NCBI GenBank assembly: GCA_943369575.1
Contig: CALRNP020000088.1
Span: 1 to 20,801 of the forward strand
From: Azorhizobium sp943369575
GTDB taxonomy: Bacteria > Pseudomonadota > Alphaproteobacteria > Rhizobiales > Xanthobacteraceae
Direction: 5' to 3'
DNA length: 20,801 nucleotides
Below the pieces are notes generated by a model that was not told the DNA's origin, made no database searches, and worked only from the letters and a program-made list of their open reading frames with translations. The translations under genes were made by a program, and so were the position numbers. Positions 6,573 through 13,763 of this stretch are shown piece by piece (the first letter of the stretch is position 1; every line of letters begins with the position of its first letter).

Positions 6573-7493
6573 ATGTCGAAACACGTGGCGGTGCTGATGG
6601 GCGGCTGGTCTCCCGAGCGGGAGGTGTCGCTGCGCTCCGGGGCCGCCTGCGCCGCCGCGCTGGAAGGCGAGGGCTATCGGGTCACCCGTGTGGATGTCGG
6701 CCGCGACGTGGCCGAGGTGCTGGCCCGCCTGAAGCCGGACGCGGCGCTGAACGTGCTGCACGGCTGCCCCGGCGAGGACGGCACCATCCAGGGCATATTG
6801 GAGATCCTGCGCATCCCCTACAGCCATTCCGGCGTGCTGGCGTCGGCCCTGGCCATGGACAAGGCGCAGGCCCGCATCATCCTGGCGGCGGCGGGGGTGC
6901 CGGTGGCGCCCGGCCGGCTGGTGAGCCGGGCCGAGGCGGCCCAAGCCCATGTGATGGCCCCGCCTTATGTGCTGAAGCCCAATGCGGCGGGCTCCAGCGT
7001 CGGCGTATTCATCGTGCGCGAGGACCAGAGCCACCCGCCGCAGGAGTTGCACCGGGCCGACTGGCCGCACGGCGAATCACTGCTGGCCGAGCGCTTCATT
7101 CCGGGGATGGAACTGACCTGCGCGGTATTGGGCGACCGAGCCATGGGCGTGATCGAGGTCGAATCCAGTCACACCTTTTACGATTACGACTCCAAATACG
7201 CCCAAGGGGGCTCCCAACACATTCTTCCGGCGCGGGTTTTACCCGAAATTTACCAACAGGTGCAGATGCTGTCGGTCAAGGCGCACCAAGCGCTCGGATG
7301 TCGGGGGGTCTCCCGCGCTGACTTCAGATATGACGCGACCGCCCCCGAGGGGACCGGCCTGATCTGCCTGGAAGTCAACACGCAGCCCGGCATGACCGAG
7401 ACCTCGCTGGTGCCCGATATGGCAGCCCATATGGGCTTATCTTTCGGTGGGCTGGTCAAATGGATGGTCGAGGACGCGACGCTGGACCGCTGA
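6573..7493 (+). CDS. ddl: D-alanine--D-alanine ligase, DdlB type
   Basis: ATP-grasp ligase that makes the D-Ala-D-Ala dipeptide for the MurF step. It has 306 residues, the size of E. coli DdlB. The opening HVAVLMGGWSPEREVSL places Glu15 exactly as in DdlB. HGCPGEDGTIQG (63-74), KPNAAGSSVGV (135-145), the omega-loop FYDYDSKY (202-209) and the metal-binding NTQPGMTETSLVP near the C-terminus are intact. The Tyr in the loop fits dipeptide, not D-Ala-D-lactate, synthesis. The start ATG 6573 has GGAG 10 nt upstream. The stretch about 7140-7260 is richer in A/T and uses codons such as TTA, CTT and ATT that its neighbours avoid (see findings). It ends 14 bp before the ftsQ start. Confidence 0.97.
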   Translation: MSKHVAVLMGGWSPEREVSLRSGAACAAALEGEGYRVTRVDVGRDVAEVLARLKPDAALNVLHGCPGEDGTIQGILEILRIPYSHSGVLASALAMDKAQARIILAAAGVPVAPGRLVSRAEAAQAHVMAPPYVLKPNAAGSSVGVFIVREDQSHPPQELHRADWPHGESLLAERFIPGMELTCAVLGDRAMGVIEVESSHTFYDYDSKYAQGGSQHILPARVLPEIYQQVQMLSVKAHQALGCRGVSRADFRYDATAPEGTGLICLEVNTQPGMTETSLVPDMAAHMGLSFGGLVKWMVEDATLDR

Positions 7494-7507
7494 GGCAGGA
7501 GGCCGGC

Positions 7508-9010
7508 ATGACCGATCCCCGCGCGTCGCGGACCGCCGACCTGTCCGGCGTCCCCCTGCCCCGCCCCGAAGGCTACGGCCGCCAGACCGGCTATCCCCGT
7601 TCGGACGTCACCGTCCGCGCGGATCGTCAGGATGTCGGCCGTCAGATCTTCAGCCCGCAGGATGTGACCCGCCGCGACATGACCCGGCAGGAGCAGCTGC
7701 GCCAGGAGAAGCTGGACCAGGAGCTGGCCCGGCGCGAAAAGTTGCGCCAGGATTATGCCCGCCAGGAACAGCAGCGGAACGAACAGATCCGCCGCGCCGA
7801 GCAGGCCCGCCAGGAGCAGATCCGCCGCGACCAGCGCCGGGACGATCCCGCCCGCCACGATTATGAGAGCGCGGACTATACCCAGCGCGCCTATACGCCC
7901 CAGGACGAGCGCACGCAGGTGATGGTGCCCCGTCCGCTGCCGCCCTCGCCGCTGGAGGAGACGGTTTATCAGCCGCAGCCCCAGACGACGGCCCAGGCGA
8001 CGGCGCACGCCACGGCGCAGGACCGCACGCAAGGCCGCGCCCAGGAGCGGCCTCAGGATCGCACCCAGGGCCGCACGCAATCCAGCGCCCGCCCCGCCCC
8101 TAGCCGGGCCGGGCGGCACAAGCCGCGCCCGATTTCGGATTTCCGCGCCCCCAGCCGCTTCGTGCTGCTGCTGCACCGCACCTCCATCCGGCTGTCGGCC
8201 TCGCGCCTCGGCCGGCGCGGCGGCGGCATCCTGTCGGCCTTGGTGATCGGCGGCTTCGTGGCCTATGGCGTCGTGCTCGGCGGCCATATGGACGACGCCC
8301 GCACCATCGCCGTGGACATGGGCGACATCGCCGCCAACGTCGCCGGCTTCAAGATCACCCAGGTGGACCTCTCCGGCCAGAATCACGTCACCCCGGCGGA
8401 GATCCTTTCGGCGGCAGGCATCAAATCCACCACCTCGCTGCTGCTGGTGGATGCGGACGCCACCCGCCAGAAGCTGGAGGAGATGCCCTGGATCGCCAGC
8501 GCCTCGGTGCGCAAGCTCTATCCCGACCGCATCGAGATCGCGGTGGTGGAGCGCGAGGCCTATGCGCTGTGGCAGGTCAATGGCGAGATCCGGGTCATCG
8601 CCAAGGACGGCATGCCGATTGCGCCTTATTCGGATGATCCGCGCTACGTGAACCTGCCCATCGTGGTGGGCGAGGGCGCGCAGAAGAAGGTGCAGGAGAT
8701 CGTCGATGCGCTGGGCCGGGTGCCGGCGGTGCGCGACCAGGTGCGGGCCGCCATCCTGGTGGCCGAGCGCCGCTGGACCCTGAAATTGCGCAACGGCATC
8801 GACATCCGCCTGCCGGAAACCGGCATCGACGCCGCCTTGCTGGAAGTGGCCGATCTCGACCGCGAGAAGAAGCTGCTGACCCGCGACATCACCATCGTGG
8901 ACCTGCGCCTGCCCGACCGGGTGGTGGTCCGCCTTTCCGATACTGCCGCCGATGCCCGCATGCAGATGCTGAAAGCACGCGCCAAGGCCAAGAAGGTGGG
9001 CGCCACATGA
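7508..9010 (+). CDS. ftsQ: FtsQ, divisome membrane protein with long Gln/Arg-rich N-terminal extension
   Basis: Bitopic inner-membrane divisome protein that links early and late division proteins (FtsB/FtsL partners). It has 500 residues, against roughly 250-330 for most FtsQ. Residues 1-238 are a hydrophilic cytoplasmic region: a charged coiled-coil-like block at about 55-110 (pattern RQEQLRQEKLDQELARREK), then a Thr/Gln/Arg low-complexity repeat (160-192, units such as QDRTQGR), then a basic stretch. The single membrane helix is about 239-257. The POTRA domain follows (281-349: FKITQVDLSGQNHVTPAEIL to LYPDRIEIAVVEREAYALW), then the beta domain. The start is ATG 7508, with a perfect AGGAGG (7497-7502) 5 nt upstream. 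The stop overlaps the ftsA ATG by 4 bases. Confidence 0.95.
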   Translation: MTDPRASRTADLSGVPLPRPEGYGRQTGYPRSDVTVRADRQDVGRQIFSPQDVTRRDMTRQEQLRQEKLDQELARREKLRQDYARQEQQRNEQIRRAEQARQEQIRRDQRRDDPARHDYESADYTQRAYTPQDERTQVMVPRPLPPSPLEETVYQPQPQTTAQATAHATAQDRTQGRAQERPQDRTQGRTQSSARPAPSRAGRHKPRPISDFRAPSRFVLLLHRTSIRLSASRLGRRGGGILSALVIGGFVAYGVVLGGHMDDARTIAVDMGDIAANVAGFKITQVDLSGQNHVTPAEILSAAGIKSTTSLLLVDADATRQKLEEMPWIASASVRKLYPDRIEIAVVEREAYALWQVNGEIRVIAKDGMPIAPYSDDPRYVNLPIVVGEGAQKKVQEIVDALGRVPAVRDQVRAAILVAERRWTLKLRNGIDIRLPETGIDAALLEVADLDREKKLLTRDITIVDLRLPDRVVVRLSDTAADARMQMLKARAKAKKVGAT

Positions 9011-10335
9011 GCCGATCCCGTCTCGCCCAGGGGTTCGCCCCCAAGATGCGCCCGCTGCCGCCGAAGAAAAGCGGCATCATCGGGGTGCTGGACATCGGCA
9101 CCAGCAAGATCGTCTGCGTGATCGCGCGGCTCAAGCCGCGCCCGCAGTCGGACGTGCTGCGCCGGCGCACCCATTCCATCGACGTGCTCGGCATCGGCCA
9201 CACCCGCGCCCATGGGGTGAAGGGTGGCGCGGTGGTGGACATGGCCCGCGCCGAAGCCTCCATCCGCCAGGCGGTGGACATGGCCGAGCGCGCCTCAGGC
9301 ATCCAGATCGCCTCGGTGATTCTCGGCGTCTCCGGCGCCCGGCTGTCCTCCCAGCATTATGAAGCCGCCGTGCGCCTCACCGCGCCCTCGGTGGAGGAAT
9401 TCGACATCCGCCGCGTGCTGGAAGCCGCCTCCACTTATGCGGTGGGCGACGGGCGCGCGGTGATGCATGCGCTGCCGGTGGGCTATTCGCTCGACAACCG
9501 CCGCGGCATCGGCGAGCCCTGCGGCATGCTCGGCCGCGAGCTGGGCGTGGACATGCATGTGGTCACCGGCGACCTGACCTCGCTGAAGAATCTCGTGCTG
9601 TGCGTGGAGCGCTGCCATCTGGGTATCGAGGCCATGGTGGCCGCCCCTTATGCGGCGGCGCTGTCCTCGCTCACCGATGACGAGATGGAGCTGGGCGTCA
9701 CCCTCATCGACATGGGGGCCGGCACCACCACCTTCTCCGTGGTGGCCGGCGGCCACTGCGTCTATGTGGACGGCATCGCCTTGGGCGGCCAGCACATCAC
9801 CAATGACGTGGCCCGCGGCCTGCCCGCGCGCCTGGCGGATGCCGAGCGCCTCAAGGCGCTGCACGGCGCAGTGGTCGCGGTGTCTTCCGACGACCACGAC
9901 ATGCTGACCATTCCCCCCTTGTCCGGCGACGAGCGCGATCACCCCAACATGGTGCCCAAATCGCGCCTCGTGACGATCGTAAAGCCGCGGGCGGAAGAAA
10001 TTGTCGAATTGATTCGTGATCGCCTGCGCGCCTCCGGGCATGTGGGCGATGCGGGGCGGCGGCTGGTGCTCACAGGCGGCGCCGCACAGCTTCAAGGATT
10101 GCCGGATCTGATGGCCCGAACCATCGGCCCTCAGGTTCGCATTGGCCGCCCGCTGGGCGTTTCCCGGCTTCCCGAGGCGGCGCGCGGCGCTGCATTCGCG
10201 GTGGCCGCGGGACTCCTGGTCTACCCCCAGGTGGCAGGGCTCGAGCACTTCGAGCCGCGCCGCCGCCAGGCCGTGGGAGCCGACAACGGCTCTTATTTTG
10301 GCCGTGTGGGGCAGTGGCTGAAGGACAGCTTTTAG
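9007..10335 (+). CDS. ftsA: FtsA, actin-like membrane anchor of FtsZ
   Basis: Actin-fold ATPase that tethers FtsZ filaments to the inner membrane and recruits later division proteins. It has 442 residues. The phosphate-1 loop is GVLDIGTSKIVCVIA (26-40), the SHS2 (1C) region includes VILGVSGARLSS (104-115), phosphate-2 is LIDMGAGTTTFSVVAGG (233-249), and an adenosine motif VLTGGAAQLQGLPDLM precedes the C-terminus. The last residues, GRVGQWLKDSF, form the amphipathic membrane-targeting helix. The start ATG 9007 overlaps the ftsQ stop. Residues 1-22 before the core are basic and Pro-rich. The 3' third of the gene is locally poorer in GC around 9960-10020. Confidence 0.97.
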   Translation: MSRSRLAQGFAPKMRPLPPKKSGIIGVLDIGTSKIVCVIARLKPRPQSDVLRRRTHSIDVLGIGHTRAHGVKGGAVVDMARAEASIRQAVDMAERASGIQIASVILGVSGARLSSQHYEAAVRLTAPSVEEFDIRRVLEAASTYAVGDGRAVMHALPVGYSLDNRRGIGEPCGMLGRELGVDMHVVTGDLTSLKNLVLCVERCHLGIEAMVAAPYAAALSSLTDDEMELGVTLIDMGAGTTTFSVVAGGHCVYVDGIALGGQHITNDVARGLPARLADAERLKALHGAVVAVSSDDHDMLTIPPLSGDERDHPNMVPKSRLVTIVKPRAEEIVELIRDRLRASGHVGDAGRRLVLTGGAAQLQGLPDLMARTIGPQVRIGRPLGVSRLPEAARGAAFAVAAGLLVYPQVAGLEHFEPRRRQAVGADNGSYFGRVGQWLKDSF

Positions 10336-10349
10336 AGATGGTTAACGAT

Positions 10350-10372
10350 GTGTCCCTTAACTAGGGGGACAC
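10350..10372. promoter_or_regulatory. Inverted repeat in the ftsA-ftsZ gap
   Basis: The perfect 7-bp arms GTGTCCC and GGGACAC surround TTAACTAGG, 51 bp before the ftsZ ATG. Two TTAAC elements (10342-10346 and 10357-10361) fall on and beside it, and a GATTC (GANTC class) lies at 10377-10381. It could be an operator or an RNA hairpin in the ftsZ leader; no T-run follows, so termination is unlikely. Confidence 0.35.
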
Positions 10373-10423
10373 CACGGATTCGGAACCGGCGGGACGGCGC
10401 TTCGGGCGCAACGGAGTGAGGAC

Positions 10424-12154
10424 ATGTCGATCAACCTTCAGATGCCCGACATTCGGGAGTTGCGGCCCAGGATCACGGTGTTTGGTTGCGGCGGTGCCGG
10501 CGGCAACGCGGTGAACAACATGATCAATGCTGGCTTGACCGGCGTTGAGTTCGTGGTGGCGAACACCGATGCGCAGGCCCTCTCGCTCTCCAAGGCCGAA
10601 CGCCTGGTGCAGATGGGCGTGGCGGTGACCGAGGGCCTCGGGGCCGGGTCGCAGCCGGAAGTCGGCCGCGCCGCCGCCGAGGAAGTCATTGACGAAATTC
10701 GCGACCACCTTTCGGGGTCGCACATGGTGTTCATCACCGCCGGCATGGGCGGTGGCACCGGCACCGGGGCCGCCCCGGTCGTGGCCCGCGCCGCTCGCGA
10801 GCTGGGCATCCTCACCGTCGGTGTGGTGACCAAGCCCTTCCACTTCGAGGGCCAGCGCCGCATGCGGGTTGCCGAGCACGGCATCAACGAACTGCAGAAG
10901 ACGGTCGATACCCTGATCGTCATCCCGAACCAGAATCTGTTCCGGGTGGCCAACGAAAAGACCACCTTCGCCGACGCCTTCGCCATGGCCGATCAGGTGC
11001 TCTATTCGGGCGTCGCCTGCATCACCGACCTGATGGTCAAGGAAGGCCTCATCAACCTCGACTTCGCCGACGTCCGCGCCGTGATGCGCGACATGGGCAA
11101 GGCGATGATGGGTACCGGCGAAGCCTCCGGCGACAAGCGCGCCATCCAGGCGGCGGAAGCGGCCATCGCCAACCCGCTGCTGGACGAAATCTCCATGCGC
11201 GGCGCCGGCGGCCTGCTGATCTCCATCACCGGCGGCAACGACATGACGCTGTTCGAGGTGGACGAAGCCGCGACCCGCATCCGCGAGGAAGTGGATCCGG
11301 ACGCCAACATCATCCTCGGCGCCACCTTCGACCAGTCCCTGGACGGCATCATCCGCGTGTCGGTGGTCGCCACCGGCATCGACCCCGCCGTGGTGCCCGA
11401 GCAGATCGCCACCAACAGCGACCGCCTGCCGGAAATGCACGGCCGCAAGATGTCCAACGCCGGCCGCGCCGCCGTGGAAGCCACCCGCGAAGCCCAGATC
11501 CGCACCGCTGTGGCCTCGATCTCGGCCGAGGACCTGATGTCGCTGGAGGCGATCCCCGTCCCCCAGCAGCACCAGCCGGCTCCGTATCGTGAGCCGGCGC
11601 CGCAGCCCCAGCCGCAGCAGCGTGCCCCCGAGCGGGCGCCGCAGCAGTCGGTGGTGGATGATGTGACCATCCGCGCCGCCACGCCCAAGCCCTCCTTCTT
11701 CTCCGAGCCCGAGCAGGCCCAGCAGCCCGCCCCGGTGGTCGAAGATGAATTCGCTCCTTACATCCCCCCGCAGGCCCAGCGCCCCCGCGCGCCGCGCATG
11801 CCCCGGATGGAAGACCTGCCGATGCCGGCGCAGAACCAGATCCGCGCCCAGCGCGGTGAGCCGGTGGAACAGAAGCGCATGACGCTGCTCCAGCGCCTCG
11901 CCAATGTGGGCATGGGCCGGCATCACGACGAACCCGAAGCCCCGCCCGCCCGCCGCGAGCAGCCCAGCATGCGGGCGCCCGAAGCCCGCGGCCCGGCGCC
12001 CGCCCGCGCCGGCGAGCCGCCGGTGTCGGAATTCGCCAAGCGCCCGGCCACCCGTCCGGCCCCGGAAGTCCCCAGCCGTCCGGCGCCCCAGAGCGCCGGT
12101 CATGAGGACGACCAGCTGGAAATCCCGGCCTTCCTGCGCCGCCAGGCCAACTGA
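10424..12154 (+). CDS. ftsZ: FtsZ, tubulin-like division GTPase
   Basis: Cytoplasmic GTPase that polymerises into the Z-ring. It has 576 residues, within the range of the long FtsZ of Hyphomicrobiales. The GTPase core is residues 15-320: GCGGAGGNAVNNM (21-33), the tubulin signature GGGTGTG (109-115), and the catalytic T7 loop NLDFADV (211-217). Residues about 321-560 are a Pro/Gln/Ala/Arg-rich disordered linker. The end, DDQLEIPAFLRRQAN, is the conserved C-terminal peptide that binds FtsA. The start ATG 10424 has GGAG and GAGG upstream. It is separated from ftsA by 88 bp with an inverted repeat, which suggests its own control, and is followed by terminator-like hairpins. Confidence 0.98.
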   Translation: MSINLQMPDIRELRPRITVFGCGGAGGNAVNNMINAGLTGVEFVVANTDAQALSLSKAERLVQMGVAVTEGLGAGSQPEVGRAAAEEVIDEIRDHLSGSHMVFITAGMGGGTGTGAAPVVARAARELGILTVGVVTKPFHFEGQRRMRVAEHGINELQKTVDTLIVIPNQNLFRVANEKTTFADAFAMADQVLYSGVACITDLMVKEGLINLDFADVRAVMRDMGKAMMGTGEASGDKRAIQAAEAAIANPLLDEISMRGAGGLLISITGGNDMTLFEVDEAATRIREEVDPDANIILGATFDQSLDGIIRVSVVATGIDPAVVPEQIATNSDRLPEMHGRKMSNAGRAAVEATREAQIRTAVASISAEDLMSLEAIPVPQQHQPAPYREPAPQPQPQQRAPERAPQQSVVDDVTIRAATPKPSFFSEPEQAQQPAPVVEDEFAPYIPPQAQRPRAPRMPRMEDLPMPAQNQIRAQRGEPVEQKRMTLLQRLANVGMGRHHDEPEAPPARREQPSMRAPEARGPAPARAGEPPVSEFAKRPATRPAPEVPSRPAPQSAGHEDDQLEIPAFLRRQAN

Positions 12155-12159
12155 TCGCG

Positions 12160-12182
12160 CCGGCCGGTCTCGCACCGGCCGG
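12160..12182 (+). terminator. Hairpin 5 bp after ftsZ
   Basis: CCGGCCGGT and ACCGGCCGG form a perfect 9-bp stem with a 5-nt loop CTCGC. Only a short TTT (12187-12189) follows, so termination may be incomplete. It would close the ftsQ-ftsA-ftsZ unit. Confidence 0.5.
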
Positions 12183-12333
12183 ACCGTTTCCGACCCTTGT
12201 CGTCTCTCCCGGCCGATCCGCGTGCGCCGCACCCGGACCGGCCGTGCCGTGCCTCCCTCAGGGAGAGGCAGACCGGCAGCGGCGGACGTCTCAAGGTATC
12301 GGGGGAAGCCTCAGCTTTGTAACACTGCGCCTG

Positions 12334-12364
12334 CGCCCGGAGCCCTCTCCGGGCGTAACTTTTT
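12334..12364 (+). terminator. Strong intrinsic terminator between ftsZ and lpxC
   Basis: CGCCCGGAG pairs with CTCCGGGCG (9 bp, 4-nt loop CCCT), followed by TAAC and five T residues (12360-12364). This is the best rho-independent terminator in the window. It lies 180 bp beyond the ftsZ stop. Confidence 0.7.
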
Positions 12365-12421
12365 GATAATGATGAATAATCTGCGCGCGCAGCTTGGTAA
12401 CAGGCGGTAAGCAAGCGTGAT

Positions 12422-12450
12422 TTGGCGCGGCGCACACGCCCGACTAGGGT
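12422..12450 (+). promoter_or_regulatory. Possible lpxC promoter
   Basis: TTGGCG (12422-12427) and TAGGGT (12445-12450) are separated by 17 bp, a loose fit to a housekeeping sigma consensus. It is placed between the terminator and lpxC, where a promoter is expected. Weak evidence. Confidence 0.22.
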
Positions 12451-12478
12451 GCAGCCAGTTCGGGAGGCGACTCAGCGC

Positions 12479-12499
12479 CTTGCCAGCTTTGCTGGCGAG
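12479..12499 (+). other. Hairpin in the presumed lpxC leader
   Basis: CTTGCCAGC and GCTGGCGAG form a 9-bp stem with one T-G wobble and a TTT loop. It lies about 80 bp before the lpxC start with no T-run, so a leader or regulatory structure is more likely than a terminator. Confidence 0.4.
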
Positions 12500-12580
12500 T
12501 GCGGCAGAGATGACCCGCCCGGATGATGGTTTTAGGGCGAGGACGTGGCGGGCGTGCGATACGCCGCGATCCTCAGACGG

Positions 12581-13522
12581 ATGGCTTCACAGATGCAGAC
12601 GACACTGGCTGGCACGGTCGAGCTGACAGGGGTTGGGGTCCACGGCGGCATTGAAGCCCGTCTGGTTCTCAAGCCCGCTTCTCCCGACACCGGCATCGTC
12701 TTCCTGCGTACCTTCGCCGACCAGTCCCCCCGCAAGATCGCCGTTTCCCGCCAGTCGGTGCAGGCCACCGATCTCGCCACCGTGCTCGGTGACAAGAACG
12801 GCATTCTTGTCTCAACGGTGGAACATGTCTTGTCCGCACTTTCCGGTTTGGGCATCGACAATGCCCTGATCGAGATTGACGGGCCGGAAGTTCCGATCCT
12901 GGACGGCAGCGCCGCCCCCATCGTTGCAGCCATTGACGCCGTCGGCACCGTCTCCCAGAAGGCCCGTCGCAAGTACATCAAGGTGCTGAAGACGGTGCGG
13001 GTGGAACAGGGTGTCGCATTTGGTGAACTTCGCCCCTACGACGCCGGATTCCGTGTGGAAGTGGAAATCGATTTCGATCACGCCCAGATCGGTCGCCAGC
13101 GCTTCGCCGCCAATCTGACCCCCTCGGTGTTCCGCCGCGAACTGGCCCAGGCCCGCACTTTCGGCTTCCTGAAGGACGTGGAACGCCTGCGCAGCGCCGG
13201 CTATGCCCGTGGCGCCTCGCTGGACAACACCGTGTGCCTCGCCGAGGAAGGCATCCTGAACCCCGAGGGCCTGCGCTGCCCGGACGAGTTCGTCCGCCAT
13301 AAGGCCTTGGACGCAGTGGGAGATCTGGCTCTGGCCGGCCTGCCGCTGATGGCCCGCTACAGCTCGTTCCGCGGCGGCCACAAGCTCAACTTCCAGGTCA
13401 TTGACGCTCTCCTCGCCGACCGCTCGGCCTATATGATCGTCGATGCCGCCGAAGAGCGCCGCCGCGATGCCGCCGAACTGGTGTTTGGCCAGCCCATGCC
13501 GGCCTACGCCCCCGAGCGCTGA
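12581..13522 (+). CDS. lpxC: LpxC, UDP-3-O-acyl-N-acetylglucosamine deacetylase
   Basis: Zinc-dependent deacetylase, the committed step of lipid A synthesis. From ATG 12581 it has 313 residues, the family length. QTTLAGTVELTGVGVHGG forms the N-terminal block. The zinc ligands are His82 (in STVEHVLSALSGLGIDN), His240 and Asp244 (in FVRHKALDAVGD); Glu81 is the general base and His267 (GGHKLNF) the other catalytic residue. The numbering is offset by only 2-3 from E. coli, which supports this start. A GTG at 12545 with AGGG 7 nt upstream would add 12 residues and cannot be excluded, since 12581 lacks a strong Shine-Dalgarno. The strong terminator upstream suggests a promoter of its own. Confidence 0.96.
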   Translation: MASQMQTTLAGTVELTGVGVHGGIEARLVLKPASPDTGIVFLRTFADQSPRKIAVSRQSVQATDLATVLGDKNGILVSTVEHVLSALSGLGIDNALIEIDGPEVPILDGSAAPIVAAIDAVGTVSQKARRKYIKVLKTVRVEQGVAFGELRPYDAGFRVEVEIDFDHAQIGRQRFAANLTPSVFRRELAQARTFGFLKDVERLRSAGYARGASLDNTVCLAEEGILNPEGLRCPDEFVRHKALDAVGDLALAGLPLMARYSSFRGGHKLNFQVIDALLADRSAYMIVDAAEERRRDAAELVFGQPMPAYAPER

Positions 13523-13574
13523 GCCATCGCCCTGCGATTGCAGCCGTTTTTCCGGACATCTCGTCGCACGCTCC

Positions 13575-13590
13575 GCCTTGCCGGCAAGGC
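13575..13590. repeat. 16-bp perfect palindrome between lpxC and bamD
   Basis: GCCTTGCCGGCAAGGC, centred 60 bp after lpxC in a 241-bp gap. It may be a protein-binding site or part of a weak terminator; just upstream CTGC/GCAG followed by CCGTTTTT (13532-13548) is another poor terminator candidate. Otherwise I see nothing in the gap. Confidence 0.35.
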
Positions 13591-13763
13591 TCCCGCTTGT
13601 GGCCGCAGGCCGGGCGCGCTATCTCCATTGCCGTCGATCATCCTCGTTTGCGGTCTGTTCATGACCGCCCGCCACAATGCCGACGGAAAGCGCCATTAGC
13701 GCCGTATGGGGTGGCGCCTTTGCGCGAGCGCGGGCATGCCGGCCTTCAATGGGACCTGAACGT

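Larger units (their letters stand above)
12155..12580. other. Spacer between ftsZ and lpxC
   Basis: A 426-bp gene-free stretch. It contains two terminator-like hairpins (12160-12182 and 12334-12364), about 150 bp between them with a further foldable element near 12250-12270 (TGCCTC pairing GAGGCA), a possible promoter (12422-12450) and a hairpin in the presumed lpxC leader (12479-12499). Open frames crossing it have no protein features I recognise. Confidence 0.6.

Noticed and set aside
4517..6574. 685-codon open frame on the - strand opposite the CDF and murB genes
   Set aside because: Same cause: mirror frame of GC-rich genes, His/Gly/Gln-rich, no recognisable motif. The + strand proteins have complete family motifs.
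10342..10361. Canonical CtrA site in the ftsZ promoter
   Set aside because: The two TTAA elements are separated by 11 bp rather than 7, so I list them only as part of an unusual repeat.
10361..12232. 623-codon open frame on the - strand opposite ftsZ
   Set aside because: Antisense shadow of ftsZ; composition is typical of a mirror frame, with no start-site or domain support.
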